Shown: piece after piece, positions 1 through 7,755 of the stretch | Position numbering within the stretch: the stretch's first letter is position 1 | How the letters are laid out: each line of letters opens with the position of its first letter | Assembly (NCBI GenBank): GCA_903881085.1 | Contig: CAIRSA010000397.1 | Coordinates: 1 to 38,341 of the forward strand | Direction: 5' to 3' | DNA: 38,341 nt | Origin: an uncultured Acidobacteriia bacterium | GTDB taxonomy: Bacteria; Acidobacteriota; Terriglobia; Bryobacterales; Bryobacteraceae | Made by a program: the position numbers and the translations under genes | The notes under the pieces: model-generated | The model's database searches: none | The model's input: only the letters and a program-made list of their open reading frames with translations | Told to the model about the DNA's origin: nothing

Positions 1-62
1 AGAAAAAGGGCAAGAAGAAGACTGCGCCCCCGACCGACACCAAGGCTCCTGCAACCAAATAA
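1..62 (+). CDS. 3' end of a lysine-rich protein (partial)
   Basis: The frame ending at the TAA at 60-62 reads KKGKKKTAPPTDTKAPATK. This is a basic, proline- and alanine-rich tail of the kind found at the C-termini of nucleic-acid-binding or secreted proteins. The rest of the gene lies outside the window, so its function cannot be assigned. A good intrinsic terminator follows at 86-112, which supports this being a genuine gene end. Confidence 0.55.
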   Translation, partial: KKGKKKTAPPTDTKAPATK

Positions 63-85
63 GAGCCCGGCACAGCAAAGATGAG

Positions 86-112
86 GCCGCGGGTTACCCC
101 CTGCGGCTTTTT
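86..112 (+). terminator. Intrinsic terminator after the partial CDS
   Basis: GCCGC (86-90) pairs with GCGGC (103-107), extended by GGG/CCC around a short TTAC loop with a two-base bulge, and is followed by TTTTT (108-112). It ends exactly where the convergent lactonase gene stops. Confidence 0.75.
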
Positions 113-1024
113 CTATTTGCGCTTCGCGGCGGTGACCTTGGTCTCCACTTTGTAGAGCGATTTGCGCGCAGTAAGAAACAGCGTGGTGCCCTTCTCGCCA
201 CCGAAGGTTAGATTGGCCGCGGCTTCGGGTAACAGGATGCGCGCGATCAGATGCCCGTCTGGCGCGAAGACCTGAGCGCCGTCGCCGGAACTGGACCACA
301 CACGCCCCTGCGCATCGACGCGGATCCCGTCCGGCCCGCCTTTATCGATGGTGGCGAAGACCGATCCCGTGCCGAGCGTGCCATCGGCATTCACCGGAAA
401 GACGCGGATGTGGCGCGGCTTGCCCGAATCTGCGATGTACAGCTTCTTTTCACCCGGCGCAAAGGCAAGTCCGTTTGGCTTGTCGAAATCCTTGTTCACC
501 ACGGTCAGCGATTTCTTCTTTTCGTCGTAGCGATAGACGAATTCGCCAGCGACTTCCTTGGGGCGGCCTTCGAGGCCGTATGCCGGATCGGTGAACCAGA
601 TGGTCCCGTCTGATTTCACGACCACGTCATTCGGTGAATTAAATTTCTTGCCTTCGAAGTTATCTACCAGTGTGACCAGCGTGCCATCCTTCTCCAGGCG
701 CGAAACGCGGCGTCCGCCGTGCTCGGCAGAAAGTAGGCGGCCCTGCGCGTCGAGCGTGTTGCCGTTGGCGTTGTTGCTTGGCTTGCGGAAGGTGACGACG
801 CCGGCCGGAGTCCATTTCTTCAGTTCGTTGGCCGGAATGTCGCTGAAGACGAGGAAGCCCGCGGGCATCCACGCCGGGCCTTCGATAAACTGGAGGCCGG
901 TGGCCAACCGCTCCACCTTGGCATCGGCGGGGAAGAGTTTTTTGAATTGGGCAGGGTCTTTGATTTCGAAATCGGCGGCGAGGGCCGAAAAGGTTATCAC
1001 GCAAATCAGGGCGGTGAGTTTCAT
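113..1024 (-). CDS. Secreted SMP-30/gluconolactonase-family protein
   Basis: This is a 303-residue six-bladed propeller protein of the SMP-30/gluconolactonase/LRE family, whose members hydrolyse sugar lactones using one divalent metal. A signal peptide is visible at residues 1-17 (MKLTALICVITFSALAA), so the product is probably periplasmic. Family metal-site motifs are present: Glu48 in FIEGPAW, the NSPND segment, KPNGLAF, and GGPDGIRVD near the C-terminus. Length and motif order are normal for the family. It is transcribed alone, converging on the upstream partial gene. A weak -10-like TAAATT lies 7 nt before the ATG. The natural substrate is unknown; the family also includes esterases and strictosidine-synthase-like proteins. 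Confidence 0.85.
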   Translation of the reverse strand: MKLTALICVITFSALAADFEIKDPAQFKKLFPADAKVERLATGLQFIEGPAWMPAGFLVFSDIPANELKKWTPAGVVTFRKPSNNANGNTLDAQGRLLSAEHGGRRVSRLEKDGTLVTLVDNFEGKKFNSPNDVVVKSDGTIWFTDPAYGLEGRPKEVAGEFVYRYDEKKKSLTVVNKDFDKPNGLAFAPGEKKLYIADSGKPRHIRVFPVNADGTLGTGSVFATIDKGGPDGIRVDAQGRVWSSSGDGAQVFAPDGHLIARILLPEAAANLTFGGEKGTTLFLTARKSLYKVETKVTAAKRK

Positions 1025-1031
1025 CGATTTG

Positions 1032-1051
1032 AATTTAGCACAGGATTGTGC
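1032..1051 (-). promoter_or_regulatory. Possible promoter/operator of the lactonase gene
   Basis: On the minus strand TAAATT (1037-1032) ends 7 nt before the ATG at 1024. It is flanked by a perfect GCACA-N4-TGTGC inverted repeat (1038-1051). No good -35 box is visible. The inverted repeat could be an operator. Confidence 0.35.
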
Positions 1052-1058
1052 CGGAGGG

Positions 1059-1102
1059 ATGCGTACAGCAGTATTGACATGCGTACATAAATCAGGTACA
1101 CT
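1059..1102 (+). promoter_or_regulatory. Toxin-antitoxin promoter with repeated operator
   Basis: TTGACA (1074-1079), a 17-nt spacer and TACACT (1097-1102) form a near-consensus housekeeping promoter. ATGCGTACA occurs twice as a direct repeat, at 1059-1067 and 1079-1087. The copies are 20 bp apart (about two helical turns) and flank the -35 box, as expected of an autoregulatory antitoxin operator. The predicted transcription start (about 1109) is only about 3 nt before the ATG at 1112, so the mRNA would be essentially leaderless. Confidence 0.7.
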
Positions 1103-1111
1103 TGGATTGGT

Positions 1112-1360
1112 ATGAGCATGACAGCTACGGAATTACGAAAGAAACTCTTCCCGATGTTGGATTCCGTGGCGGGAGGTAACCCGGTGGATTTCAGTTATAA
1201 GGGACAACAGATGCGAATCGTCACAGAGACCGGCACGTCGAAACTTGCCCGACTGCGACCGCAGAAATATACCCTCGTCTCCGAGCGGGAGATGGAGACG
1301 GACGCTGCAAAAATGAGCGAAGAACTCCAGGCCGACTGGCTCGCAAAATGGGATAAGTAG
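1112..1360 (+). CDS. Phd/YefM-type antitoxin
   Basis: This 82-residue protein opens with TATELRKKLFPMLDSVAGG and continues with a GQQMRIV strand. That is the typical Phd/YefM N-terminal DNA-binding fold (ITATELRKN..LD.V..GEPV..T..GKPVAV). The acidic, Trp-rich C-terminus (residues 60-82) would be the toxin-neutralising tail. Its TAG shares its last base with the GTG of the PIN toxin gene at 1360, so the two are translationally coupled. An in-frame ATG at 1118 is an alternative start. Known members repress their own promoter, and the direct repeats upstream fit that. Confidence 0.82.
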   Translation: MSMTATELRKKLFPMLDSVAGGNPVDFSYKGQQMRIVTETGTSKLARLRPQKYTLVSEREMETDAAKMSEELQADWLAKWDK

Positions 1361-1740
1361 TGATCTGTTATATCGATACACACATTGCGCGGTGGCTGAT
1401 GGATGGCGACATCGGGAAGCTGACACTGGCAGCGAAAGAGTATATCGAAAAGACGGATCTGCTGATTTCGCCAATCGTTTTTCTCGAACTGGAATACCTG
1501 TATGAGATCAAGCGAGTGGCTTCGCCGGCGCAGGAAGTCTACAACTACCTCCATGGTCAAATCGGGTTATCGATGTGCCATTTCCCGTTTCCCAACATTG
1601 TGCTCTGCGCCGCAAAGGAAAAGTGGACGCGGGATGTCTTTGATCGATTGATCGTTTCGCATGCCAAAGCAAACGGGGAATCGCCGCTCATTAGCGCCGA
1701 TAAAGACATTCGAGGCAACTACAGCAAGGCGATCTGGTGA
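1360..1740 (+). CDS. PIN-domain toxin (VapC-like ribonuclease)
   Basis: This is a 126-residue PIN nuclease of the Sll0205-like VapC group. Visible acidic active-site segments are the N-terminal YIDTHIARWLMDG, the central SPIVFLELEYL glutamate, and the late DVFDRLIVSHA...PLISADKDIR aspartates. Such toxins cut tRNA or rRNA using Mg2+ and are held inactive by the partner antitoxin. It starts with GTG at 1360, overlapping the antitoxin stop by one base. Its stop codon lies 5 nt from the 3' end of a tRNA-Cys gene on the other strand. All PIN signature positions appear intact, so it is probably functional. Confidence 0.85.
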   Translation: MICYIDTHIARWLMDGDIGKLTLAAKEYIEKTDLLISPIVFLELEYLYEIKRVASPAQEVYNYLHGQIGLSMCHFPFPNIVLCAAKEKWTRDVFDRLIVSHAKANGESPLISADKDIRGNYSKAIW

Positions 1741-1745
1741 GGAGT

Positions 1746-1820
1746 TGGAGGCGCGGGACGGGATCGAACCGACGAATAAAGGTTTTGCAGACCTTTGCCT
1801 TACCACTTGGCTACCGCGCC
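1746..1820 (-). tRNA. tRNA-Cys (GCA)
   Basis: On the minus strand the gene folds as a normal cloverleaf. The acceptor stem is GGCGCGG/CCGCGCC (1820-1814 with 1756-1750). The anticodon arm is AAGGT-CTGCAAA-ACCTT, giving anticodon GCA, and the T arm contains GGTTCGATCCC. The discriminator is U73, typical of tRNA-Cys, and CCA is encoded (1748-1746). Confidence 0.95.
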
Positions 1821-1868
1821 CTTTGCGTGAAGGTCTTATTACAATTTACGAGAGTTTGACCCTCCGCG

Positions 1869-3554
1869 TCAAGGTACAACCGGCAACAATATGTGGGAGG
1901 GGTACTTACGGCTGTGGTGCACCGTCTGCTGGGCGACGCGGACTTCGGTTTCCGCCATCAGTGACCGTCCGGTGTTGAGATTGCGGTCAAAGCGCGGAAA
2001 GTTGCTGCTTGAGACCTCCAAACGGATGCGGTGGCCAGGCAGAAACACGTTGCTGGTAACGCCGGCGTCGACCGAAATCTGGTAAACCTCACCGGGCACG
2101 GCGAGTTCCGGCTTCTCCAGGCTCTTGCGATAGCGCAGGCGCTGCAGGCCATCCGTAAGATTACGTGCCATGCCATCCGGGAACACATCCACCAGTTTCG
2201 CGGTGAAGTCCGTATCCTGGGCCGATGTCGCCACGAACAATTGAACGCGAATGGGACCGGTCACTTCCAGCTTCTGCTTCAGCGGCGTCGAGGTGTAGAC
2301 CAGCACATCCTTGCGCTGCTCAGCAGGCCGCTGGTCCATCGGGCCCCATGGAAAGATCTTCGGATTGCAGCAGATCGCACCACCCAGCGTCTGCACGGGC
2401 TTCATCGGATCGTAGGTGAACTTGTCGCTCGAATCGCGCAGCGGCCCACGACGCGAAACCTCGCCGTTGCCGTAAACCGTATTCGCCGAGCCCTTGCTGT
2501 GGAGATAGAACGGCGTGAGTTTGGCGCGCCGTAGTGGCCACTCTTTTTCATCGCGCCAGCGGTTTTGGCCCATCACAAAGATCTTCAATGGGGCGTGGCG
2601 AAACTCTTTGTCCTTCATCCAACGGTCAAACCATTCCAACTGAAACTGCAACACGGGGAACTTGGAATCGGGCCCGAAATCCACCCCAGGAAATGGTGTT
2701 GACATGTTGTGCGGCCACGGGCCGATCACAGTGTAGGCCTGCTTGCCGGCGGCCCGCAAAGCAGAGAAGGCTTCCAGATCGCTCTGGCCGAAATTGTCGT
2801 ACCAGCCGCCGACGCTGAACACTGGAATTTTGATCTTATCCAGATGCTCGCGCACGCTCATCCTTTTCCAGAAGTCATCGTAAGTGGGATGGGCGATCGC
2901 GGCCTGAAAATAGAGTTCGCTGCGCTGGCCAGCGGCGAAAACATCGGCGGTGTTGATCGGCAGATGCCAGATGTAGTTTTGAAACGCGGGTGGCGTGAAA
3001 TTCGGCGGGTGCAGATTATCGGCGACCCACTGCAGGCGGTGCCCGAGTTTGAACGCTCCACCCGGCGAATAGAACCGGTCGCGGTAATCGTCATAGCCTG
3101 AAACCACCGGAAAGATGGCTTTCAAATGCGGGTTGTTCATCAAAGCAGCCTTCCACTGCACAATGCCCACATAGGAGCCGCCGATCATGCCGACCTTGCC
3201 ATTACTCCAGCTCTGGCGGGCGATCCAGTCTATGGTATCGTTGCCGTCCGGGCCCTCCTGCTTCCAGGCATCGAATTCACCCGCGGAATCGTAGCGGCCG
3301 CGGACATCTTGCACCAGCACCGCATAACCGTGGTCGACGAAGGCCTGATAGCCGGTTGTAATTGCAGTGCCCTTGCCGTAAGGGGTGCGCACCAGGATTG
3401 TTGGAAAGCGGCCATCGCCCGACGGCCGGAAGAGATTCGCCTTTAGCACCACGCCATCGGACATGCGCACGCGCAGTTGCAGCCGCGTCTCCGGCGTCAC
3501 CGCCGCGAGCATGCTGCAGATACACATCGCGCCAATCAAGGTCTTCTTCGCCAT
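1869..3554 (-). CDS. CocE/NonD-family (X-Pro dipeptidyl-peptidase-like) hydrolase
   Basis: This 561-residue protein has a signal peptide-like N-terminus (residues 1-20) followed by an alpha/beta-hydrolase domain of peptidase family S15/CocE. The nucleophile is Ser127 in GMIGGSYVG. An Asp in SVGGWYDNFG and a His in GPWPHNM complete the likely triad. The C-terminal jelly-roll domain (about residues 330-555, containing PGHRIRLEVSSSNFPRFDRN) is typical. Members cleave acyl esters or amides such as cocaine, glutaryl-7-ACA or N-terminal X-Pro peptides; the substrate here is unknown. It is the last gene of a minus-strand run after yggS and a glycosyltransferase, with a 16-nt gap. That leader reads CACCTCC just before the ATG, which is the complement of a Shine-Dalgarno, so initiation is not by an ordinary ribosome-binding site. 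Confidence 0.88.
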   Translation of the reverse strand: MAKKTLIGAMCICSMLAAVTPETRLQLRVRMSDGVVLKANLFRPSGDGRFPTILVRTPYGKGTAITTGYQAFVDHGYAVLVQDVRGRYDSAGEFDAWKQEGPDGNDTIDWIARQSWSNGKVGMIGGSYVGIVQWKAALMNNPHLKAIFPVVSGYDDYRDRFYSPGGAFKLGHRLQWVADNLHPPNFTPPAFQNYIWHLPINTADVFAAGQRSELYFQAAIAHPTYDDFWKRMSVREHLDKIKIPVFSVGGWYDNFGQSDLEAFSALRAAGKQAYTVIGPWPHNMSTPFPGVDFGPDSKFPVLQFQLEWFDRWMKDKEFRHAPLKIFVMGQNRWRDEKEWPLRRAKLTPFYLHSKGSANTVYGNGEVSRRGPLRDSSDKFTYDPMKPVQTLGGAICCNPKIFPWGPMDQRPAEQRKDVLVYTSTPLKQKLEVTGPIRVQLFVATSAQDTDFTAKLVDVFPDGMARNLTDGLQRLRYRKSLEKPELAVPGEVYQISVDAGVTSNVFLPGHRIRLEVSSSNFPRFDRNLNTGRSLMAETEVRVAQQTVHHSRKYPSHILLPVVP

Positions 3555-3570
3555 GGAGAGGAGGTGCCTA

Positions 3571-4668
3571 TCAGGATAGCAAGACGTCCCAGAAAAGGCG
3601 CGCCACGCGGAAAGGGTGATGATGACCGATGGTGTATTCGCTGGCGAGCCGGCCCATTTCGCGGCGGGCGGCGGGCGACCGAGCCAGATAGATCATGATG
3701 GCGCGCAGCATCTCCTCTTCCGCTGGACCGCTATCGATGCGCACACAGGCCGACTGCGGGATGCGCGACGTGGCCAGGCCATCGCTGAACAGCACCGGCT
3801 TGCCGATACCGAGCAGGCGAACGCCGATGCCCGACGTCTCGCCTGCGGTCGGATAGCGCAGATTGATGCAGACATCGCAGGCGTGGGCGAGGGTCCAGAA
3901 CTGATCGTCAGGCGTGTAACCCAGGCGGATAATGCCAGGAGCATTCAGCAGTGGCTCGGCGGCACGGGCAAGATCGCTCGAAACAAAATCGCCAGCAAGC
4001 AGTAGCGCAGCATTCGGCATGCTGCGCCGCACAGTTGCGAACGTGCGCAAGACCTGCAGAATGCGTTTCGATTCGCGCAGGTGGCCGAAGACGGCGAACA
4101 GGCAGTCGTTTGGCTTGAGCTTCCATGAGCGGCGCAATCGTTCGATCTCGAAGCCCGGCGGCGGCGTGGGCGGATTGAACAGATGAGGAATCTCCACGAT
4201 GCAAGCCTCTTCGTTGTGAGCGTGGACTACCGCGGCGGCTTCCGGATTATGCACCACGATGGTCTTGGCCGTGGTGGCGAGGCGCTTCAACATGGGATAG
4301 CGGAAGTACATCGATTCCACGGCCGACCGGGCGCGGCCGGCCCAGAGATCCATGGCAAGCTGCCGGTGCCATTCGCCGTAGTTATAGACGAACTCTTCGA
4401 TGAACTGCTCTTGGGTGAGCGAGCCGAGCAGGAAGTGCATCATCACCGCGTCGTGCAGCATCACCACGCCGGGCGAGGCGATGGCGCGACTGTAGATTTC
4501 CTTGTGGATGGAGTTGTTGCCGGTGTGATAAAGATTGACCTGCCCTTCAGCGTTTTTCAGGAGGCGATGCTCGGGATTGGTGGATTCCATGGCCGCGAAC
4601 AACGCCGCGGAATAGTCGGCCACGCCGGTACGTTCCGGCGGAAAGGGCGAGAAGAACCCGGCGTTCAC
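3571..4668 (-). CDS. Glycosyltransferase (GT-B fold, group 1-like)
   Basis: The 365-residue protein starts with FFSPFPPERTGVADYS, the N-terminal nucleotide-sugar-transferase segment of GT-B enzymes. Its C-terminal half carries LLLAGDF, IIRLGYTPDDQFWTLAHACDVCINLRYP, GETSGIGVRLLGIGKPVL and other features of the donor-binding domain. It should transfer a sugar from an activated nucleotide sugar to an unknown acceptor in the cytoplasm. The GTG start overlaps the yggS stop (GTGA, 4665-4668), so the genes are coupled. Acceptor and pathway cannot be read from the sequence, and no polysaccharide cluster is adjacent. Confidence 0.82.
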   Translation of the reverse strand: MNAGFFSPFPPERTGVADYSAALFAAMESTNPEHRLLKNAEGQVNLYHTGNNSIHKEIYSRAIASPGVVMLHDAVMMHFLLGSLTQEQFIEEFVYNYGEWHRQLAMDLWAGRARSAVESMYFRYPMLKRLATTAKTIVVHNPEAAAVVHAHNEEACIVEIPHLFNPPTPPPGFEIERLRRSWKLKPNDCLFAVFGHLRESKRILQVLRTFATVRRSMPNAALLLAGDFVSSDLARAAEPLLNAPGIIRLGYTPDDQFWTLAHACDVCINLRYPTAGETSGIGVRLLGIGKPVLFSDGLATSRIPQSACVRIDSGPAEEEMLRAIMIYLARSPAARREMGRLASEYTIGHHHPFRVARLFWDVLLS

Positions 4669-5324
4669 TTCTTCTGCCGCTTCCCGAATAGCGCAGTGCC
4701 GATGCGGACGTGCGTCGCGCCCTCTTCAATGGCCGTCTCGAAATCGTTGGTCATGCCCATGGAAAGTTTCTGTAAGCCATGCTGTGCGGCAAGCGCCCGC
4801 AACCGGCGGAAATATGGCCGAGGGGCTTCCGGATCCTCGCTCCATGGCGGCATGGTCATCAGACCCGTGAGGCGGAGATTCGCACAACCGCGAATCCCTT
4901 CTACCAGCGCGGGAAGTTCTTCCGGCGCGGCTCCATGCTTGGACTCTTCTTCAGATAGTTTCACTTCGATCATCACTTCCAGAGGGACGTTCAACTCGCT
5001 CAAACGTCGCGCAAGCTTTACACTATCCAGTGTCTGAATCACCTGAAACATTTCGCCGGCTTTTTTCGATTTGTTCGATTGCAAGTGGCCGATGAGGTGA
5101 AACCGCGCGTCATTCAGCGGCAGCGTAGAGGCGTATTTGCCCTCGAACTCCTGCACGTAATTTTCGCCGAACTCGCGCAGGCCAAGGGCGTAGGCATCGT
5201 GAATGGCCGAGACCGGAAATACTTTGGTCACGGCGATCAAGGTGATCTCATCGCGCTTGCGCCCGGCGCGCTGCGCGGCACGCACAATTCGCTCTTCTAC
5301 TTTTTCGAGGTTTTCCAGAAGCAC
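4665..5324 (-). CDS. yggS: YggS/PLPBP family PLP-homeostasis protein
   Basis: This 219-residue single-domain protein has the alanine-racemase-like TIM barrel of the YggS/PROSC family. The PLP lysine is Lys34 in LIAVTKVFP. Other family signatures are FGENYVQEF, HLIGHLQSNK, SMGMTNDFE..IEEGATHVRIGTALFG. These proteins carry PLP and balance vitamin B6 and amino/keto acid pools rather than catalysing a known reaction. The start is GTG. On the minus strand a TATAAG box (5339-5334) ends 9 nt upstream and no Shine-Dalgarno is seen, so the mRNA may be leaderless. It is first in the yggS-glycosyltransferase-hydrolase run. Confidence 0.93.
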   Translation of the reverse strand: MLLENLEKVEERIVRAAQRAGRKRDEITLIAVTKVFPVSAIHDAYALGLREFGENYVQEFEGKYASTLPLNDARFHLIGHLQSNKSKKAGEMFQVIQTLDSVKLARRLSELNVPLEVMIEVKLSEEESKHGAAPEELPALVEGIRGCANLRLTGLMTMPPWSEDPEAPRPYFRRLRALAAQHGLQKLSMGMTNDFETAIEEGATHVRIGTALFGKRQKK

Positions 5325-5333
5325 TTATTCAAT

Positions 5334-5339
5334 CTTATA
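5334..5339 (-). promoter_or_regulatory. -10 box for yggS
   Basis: Minus-strand TATAAG ends 9 nt before the GTG at 5324. The -35 region is weak (TAGCCA at an 18-nt spacing is the best seen). It sits in the 100-bp divergent region between yggS and the nuclease-like gene. Confidence 0.45.
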
Positions 5340-5412
5340 ATTTGCGGAAGGGGCGCGTGGCTAGCGAACATTTCCAGATTTACAGGTCGCGACGGCAAAT
5401 CACACAATTCCC

Positions 5413-5418
5413 TATAAT
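5413..5418 (+). promoter_or_regulatory. -10 box for the nuclease-like gene
   Basis: A perfect TATAAT ends 6 nt before the GTG at 5425, which places transcription start at or next to the start codon. No convincing -35 or Shine-Dalgarno sequence is visible, so leaderless translation is likely. Confidence 0.5.
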
Positions 5419-5424
5419 AAAAGC

Positions 5425-6906
5425 GTGCCGAATTCGGACGTGCGGCAGGCGGTCGAGCGCTTTCTCGCTGCCAGCCGCGAGCCCATCCTGCAGGAACCGG
5501 GCGAAGAAAACATCCCGCTGAAACCAGGCAACTACCTGCTCGAAGACCGCAACGGACACCTGCTTATCCAGGCCTGGGACGAGACGCGCAACATCTCGCG
5601 ACGTGTGGTCGGCGTGGAACAGGAAAAACCCGGACGGCTGGAACTGCGCGTGGAACGTTTCGCCAAACGCATTGGCACGCTGCTGCTGGCCGACCTGGCA
5701 CGTGCGAAGAATCAACAAGTGGAACGGCACGGTGGCCGGCTCATCTTCCGCGAACAGTTCCGCCGCATGCTGAAGCGCCAGTTCGTCGATTGGAAGATCG
5801 CCGAACTGAGCACGGAGATGGACCTGCACCACACCCTCTCCCCCAACTATCCCCGTGCGCTGCTGAAGAAGGGTTCGGCCGGGTGGGCGGCGATCGGCGC
5901 CAGCCAGGACGCGGATCATGCGCTGACCTTTGGCCTCATCTGGCTCGATCATTTGCGTAGACGCGAACCGAAGCTGGCCATCGCCGGACTGGCGATGTTT
6001 TTGCCTGCCGAAAACATCACGACGACCTGCCTGCGCCTGAAGCACCTCTCAGCCGACGCGGCCCAGTACAAGGTATTTGCCTATTCGCCGGAAGGTTTCG
6101 CAGACGCTATCGACATCAACGATTGGGGCAACCTGCAAACGCGCCTCGATACGTGCCGCTGCCCGTCGGCCGAAAGCCAGATCCGCAACAACCTCATCAT
6201 CGAGCAAGTCTGCGCGTTACCCAACGTAGAAACGGTGGAACGCGGCGAAGGCACGATGAGCCTGCGTATTCGCGGCCTGGAATTTGCCCGCGTAGCCGGC
6301 GGAGAGTTGGAATTCGGGCTTGAATCGCGCCGCATGGCCGATGCATCGAATCAAACAGAGCTGCAAACGCTGGTGCGTGAACTGTCTCGACTACGCGGCG
6401 CAGAGGCCGCCGATCGCAGTAATCCGATCTATCGCCGCAACCCGGAAGCCTGGCTTGAATCGCAGGTAAGAGCTCAGCCGCAGGTGGTGGACGCGCGACT
6501 GCTGCCGGCGCCTATCTATGGGCAGGTTCCGGCTTTCGCGGGCATTGATCGAGGCGTGTTGGATCTGCTCGCCGTCGAGCACACCGGGCGCCTTTCGGTG
6601 ATTGAAATCAAGGCCGCGCAGGACCTGCATCTGCCGTTGCAGGCGCTCGACTATTGGATGCGCGTTGCCTGGCACGCTGCTCGCGGCGAATTCACTCCCT
6701 TAGGCTATTTTCCCGGTATTCCGCTGATTCGAAACGCCCCCAGACTGCTGCTGGTGGCTCCCGCACTGGAATATCATCCTTCTACGGAAACTATTTTGCG
6801 TTTCTTCTCGTCTGACATTGCGGTGGAGCGCGTCGGAGTGGGAGTAGAATGGCAGAAAGAGCTGCGTGTTCTATTTCGCTTATGTGGAGCGGAGCGCCCC
6901 CAATAA
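5425..6906 (+). CDS. Uncharacterised protein with C-terminal PD-(D/E)XK (NucS/DUF91-like) nuclease domain
   Basis: This is a 493-residue cytoplasmic protein with no signal peptide. The C-terminal part (about residues 360-470) has the arrangement of the restriction-endonuclease-like fold: Asp380 in GVLDLLAV, Glu394 and Lys396 in SVIEIKA, then Gln406 in LPLQALDYW. This resembles the catalytic domain of NucS/DUF91 nucleases (D-x-ExK plus Q). The N-terminal 330 residues are rich in Arg and Glu and match nothing I recognise; they could bind nucleic acid or mediate oligomerisation. It begins with GTG at 5425 under a perfect TATAAT box. The next gene starts 12 nt after the stop, suggesting co-transcription with the DUF697-like and glycine-zipper genes. 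The fold assignment is inference from the motif alone. Confidence 0.7.
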   Translation: MPNSDVRQAVERFLAASREPILQEPGEENIPLKPGNYLLEDRNGHLLIQAWDETRNISRRVVGVEQEKPGRLELRVERFAKRIGTLLLADLARAKNQQVERHGGRLIFREQFRRMLKRQFVDWKIAELSTEMDLHHTLSPNYPRALLKKGSAGWAAIGASQDADHALTFGLIWLDHLRRREPKLAIAGLAMFLPAENITTTCLRLKHLSADAAQYKVFAYSPEGFADAIDINDWGNLQTRLDTCRCPSAESQIRNNLIIEQVCALPNVETVERGEGTMSLRIRGLEFARVAGGELEFGLESRRMADASNQTELQTLVRELSRLRGAEAADRSNPIYRRNPEAWLESQVRAQPQVVDARLLPAPIYGQVPAFAGIDRGVLDLLAVEHTGRLSVIEIKAAQDLHLPLQALDYWMRVAWHAARGEFTPLGYFPGIPLIRNAPRLLLVAPALEYHPSTETILRFFSSDIAVERVGVGVEWQKELRVLFRLCGAERPQ

Positions 6907-6918
6907 AATGGGCTAAGC

Positions 6919-7755
6919 ATGGCAAAACAATTTATACAAACAATCACAAAGTCATTGCGAAACTTGAACCCGAATGAAGTGCGAGAGCTGGCGATGCGTC
7001 CGGTCACCATCGGAATCGGCTCAACCAGCGATCCGGGCTGCACGGCGATTCTCAGATTTTTGGGAAATACCGACGGCGTTTTTCTGGTAGGTGCGCCGCA
7101 GGGTCCCGATAAATTCGATATTGAGATTTACGAAGAGGGCGTGCCGTGCCCACGCACCGGCTACACCTTTCACGCCGGGCGCGAGGACGAACTGGTGAAG
7201 CGCATTCTGGCTAACCACGATGAGTTGAGCCTGCCTTTGGCGCGAAGTTTTCCGGGCTTCCGCCCGGCGGTTTCGCAGAAATACATTGCCAGCGTGTGCA
7301 AGGAAAACGCCACTTTCTCATTCGTTTCGGCTCTGCCTGATGTGGTCCCGAACATTGGGGAACTGCTCTGGGCGTTCGGCGAATTCGCTACCGACACGGC
7401 ATTCCTTACCATGAACCAACTGAAGATGGCTTTCCTGCTGGCAGCCGCGAATGGCCGCGAGGTTGGTTACCGCGAACAGAAAGCCGAGGTGGCCTCGGTC
7501 ATCGCCGGCGCGTTCGGCTGGCGTGCGCTGGCACGGCAAATGGTAGGCAAGATTCCCTTCGGTGGCGGCTTGATTCCGAAGGCTGCAATCGCTTACGCCG
7601 GGACGTGGGTAGTAGGGCAATCGCTTGAGCGGCTCTATAGCTACGGAGCGGCCTACAACTCTGCCGAACAAAAGAGCAAATACAAAGAGGGCCTGGAATT
7701 AGGCAAAGCCGTGGCCAAGAAGCTATTTTCGAATTTCAACAGGAGCGCCGCATGA
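6919..7755 (+). CDS. DUF697-like membrane-associated protein
   Basis: This 278-residue protein has an N-terminal soluble part (1-150) and a hydrophobic C-terminal part. The latter contains SVIAGAFGWRALARQMVGKIPFGGGLIPKAAIAYAGTWVVGQ-type sequence (about residues 193-238), which resembles the helical DUF697 domain found on some GTPases and membrane-associated proteins. No P-loop is present, so it is not itself a GTPase. It probably inserts in or attaches to the inner membrane. Its stop overlaps the next gene's ATG (ATGA, 7752-7755). Function unknown; assignment by resemblance only. Confidence 0.6.
   Translation: MAKQFIQTITKSLRNLNPNEVRELAMRPVTIGIGSTSDPGCTAILRFLGNTDGVFLVGAPQGPDKFDIEIYEEGVPCPRTGYTFHAGREDELVKRILANHDELSLPLARSFPGFRPAVSQKYIASVCKENATFSFVSALPDVVPNIGELLWAFGEFATDTAFLTMNQLKMAFLLAAANGREVGYREQKAEVASVIAGAFGWRALARQMVGKIPFGGGLIPKAAIAYAGTWVVGQSLERLYSYGAAYNSAEQKSKYKEGLELGKAVAKKLFSNFNRSAA

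Noticed and set aside
4183..5037. Plus-strand open frame opposite yggS and the glycosyltransferase (284 codons)
   Set aside because: It crosses two real minus-strand genes and has no recognisable domain.
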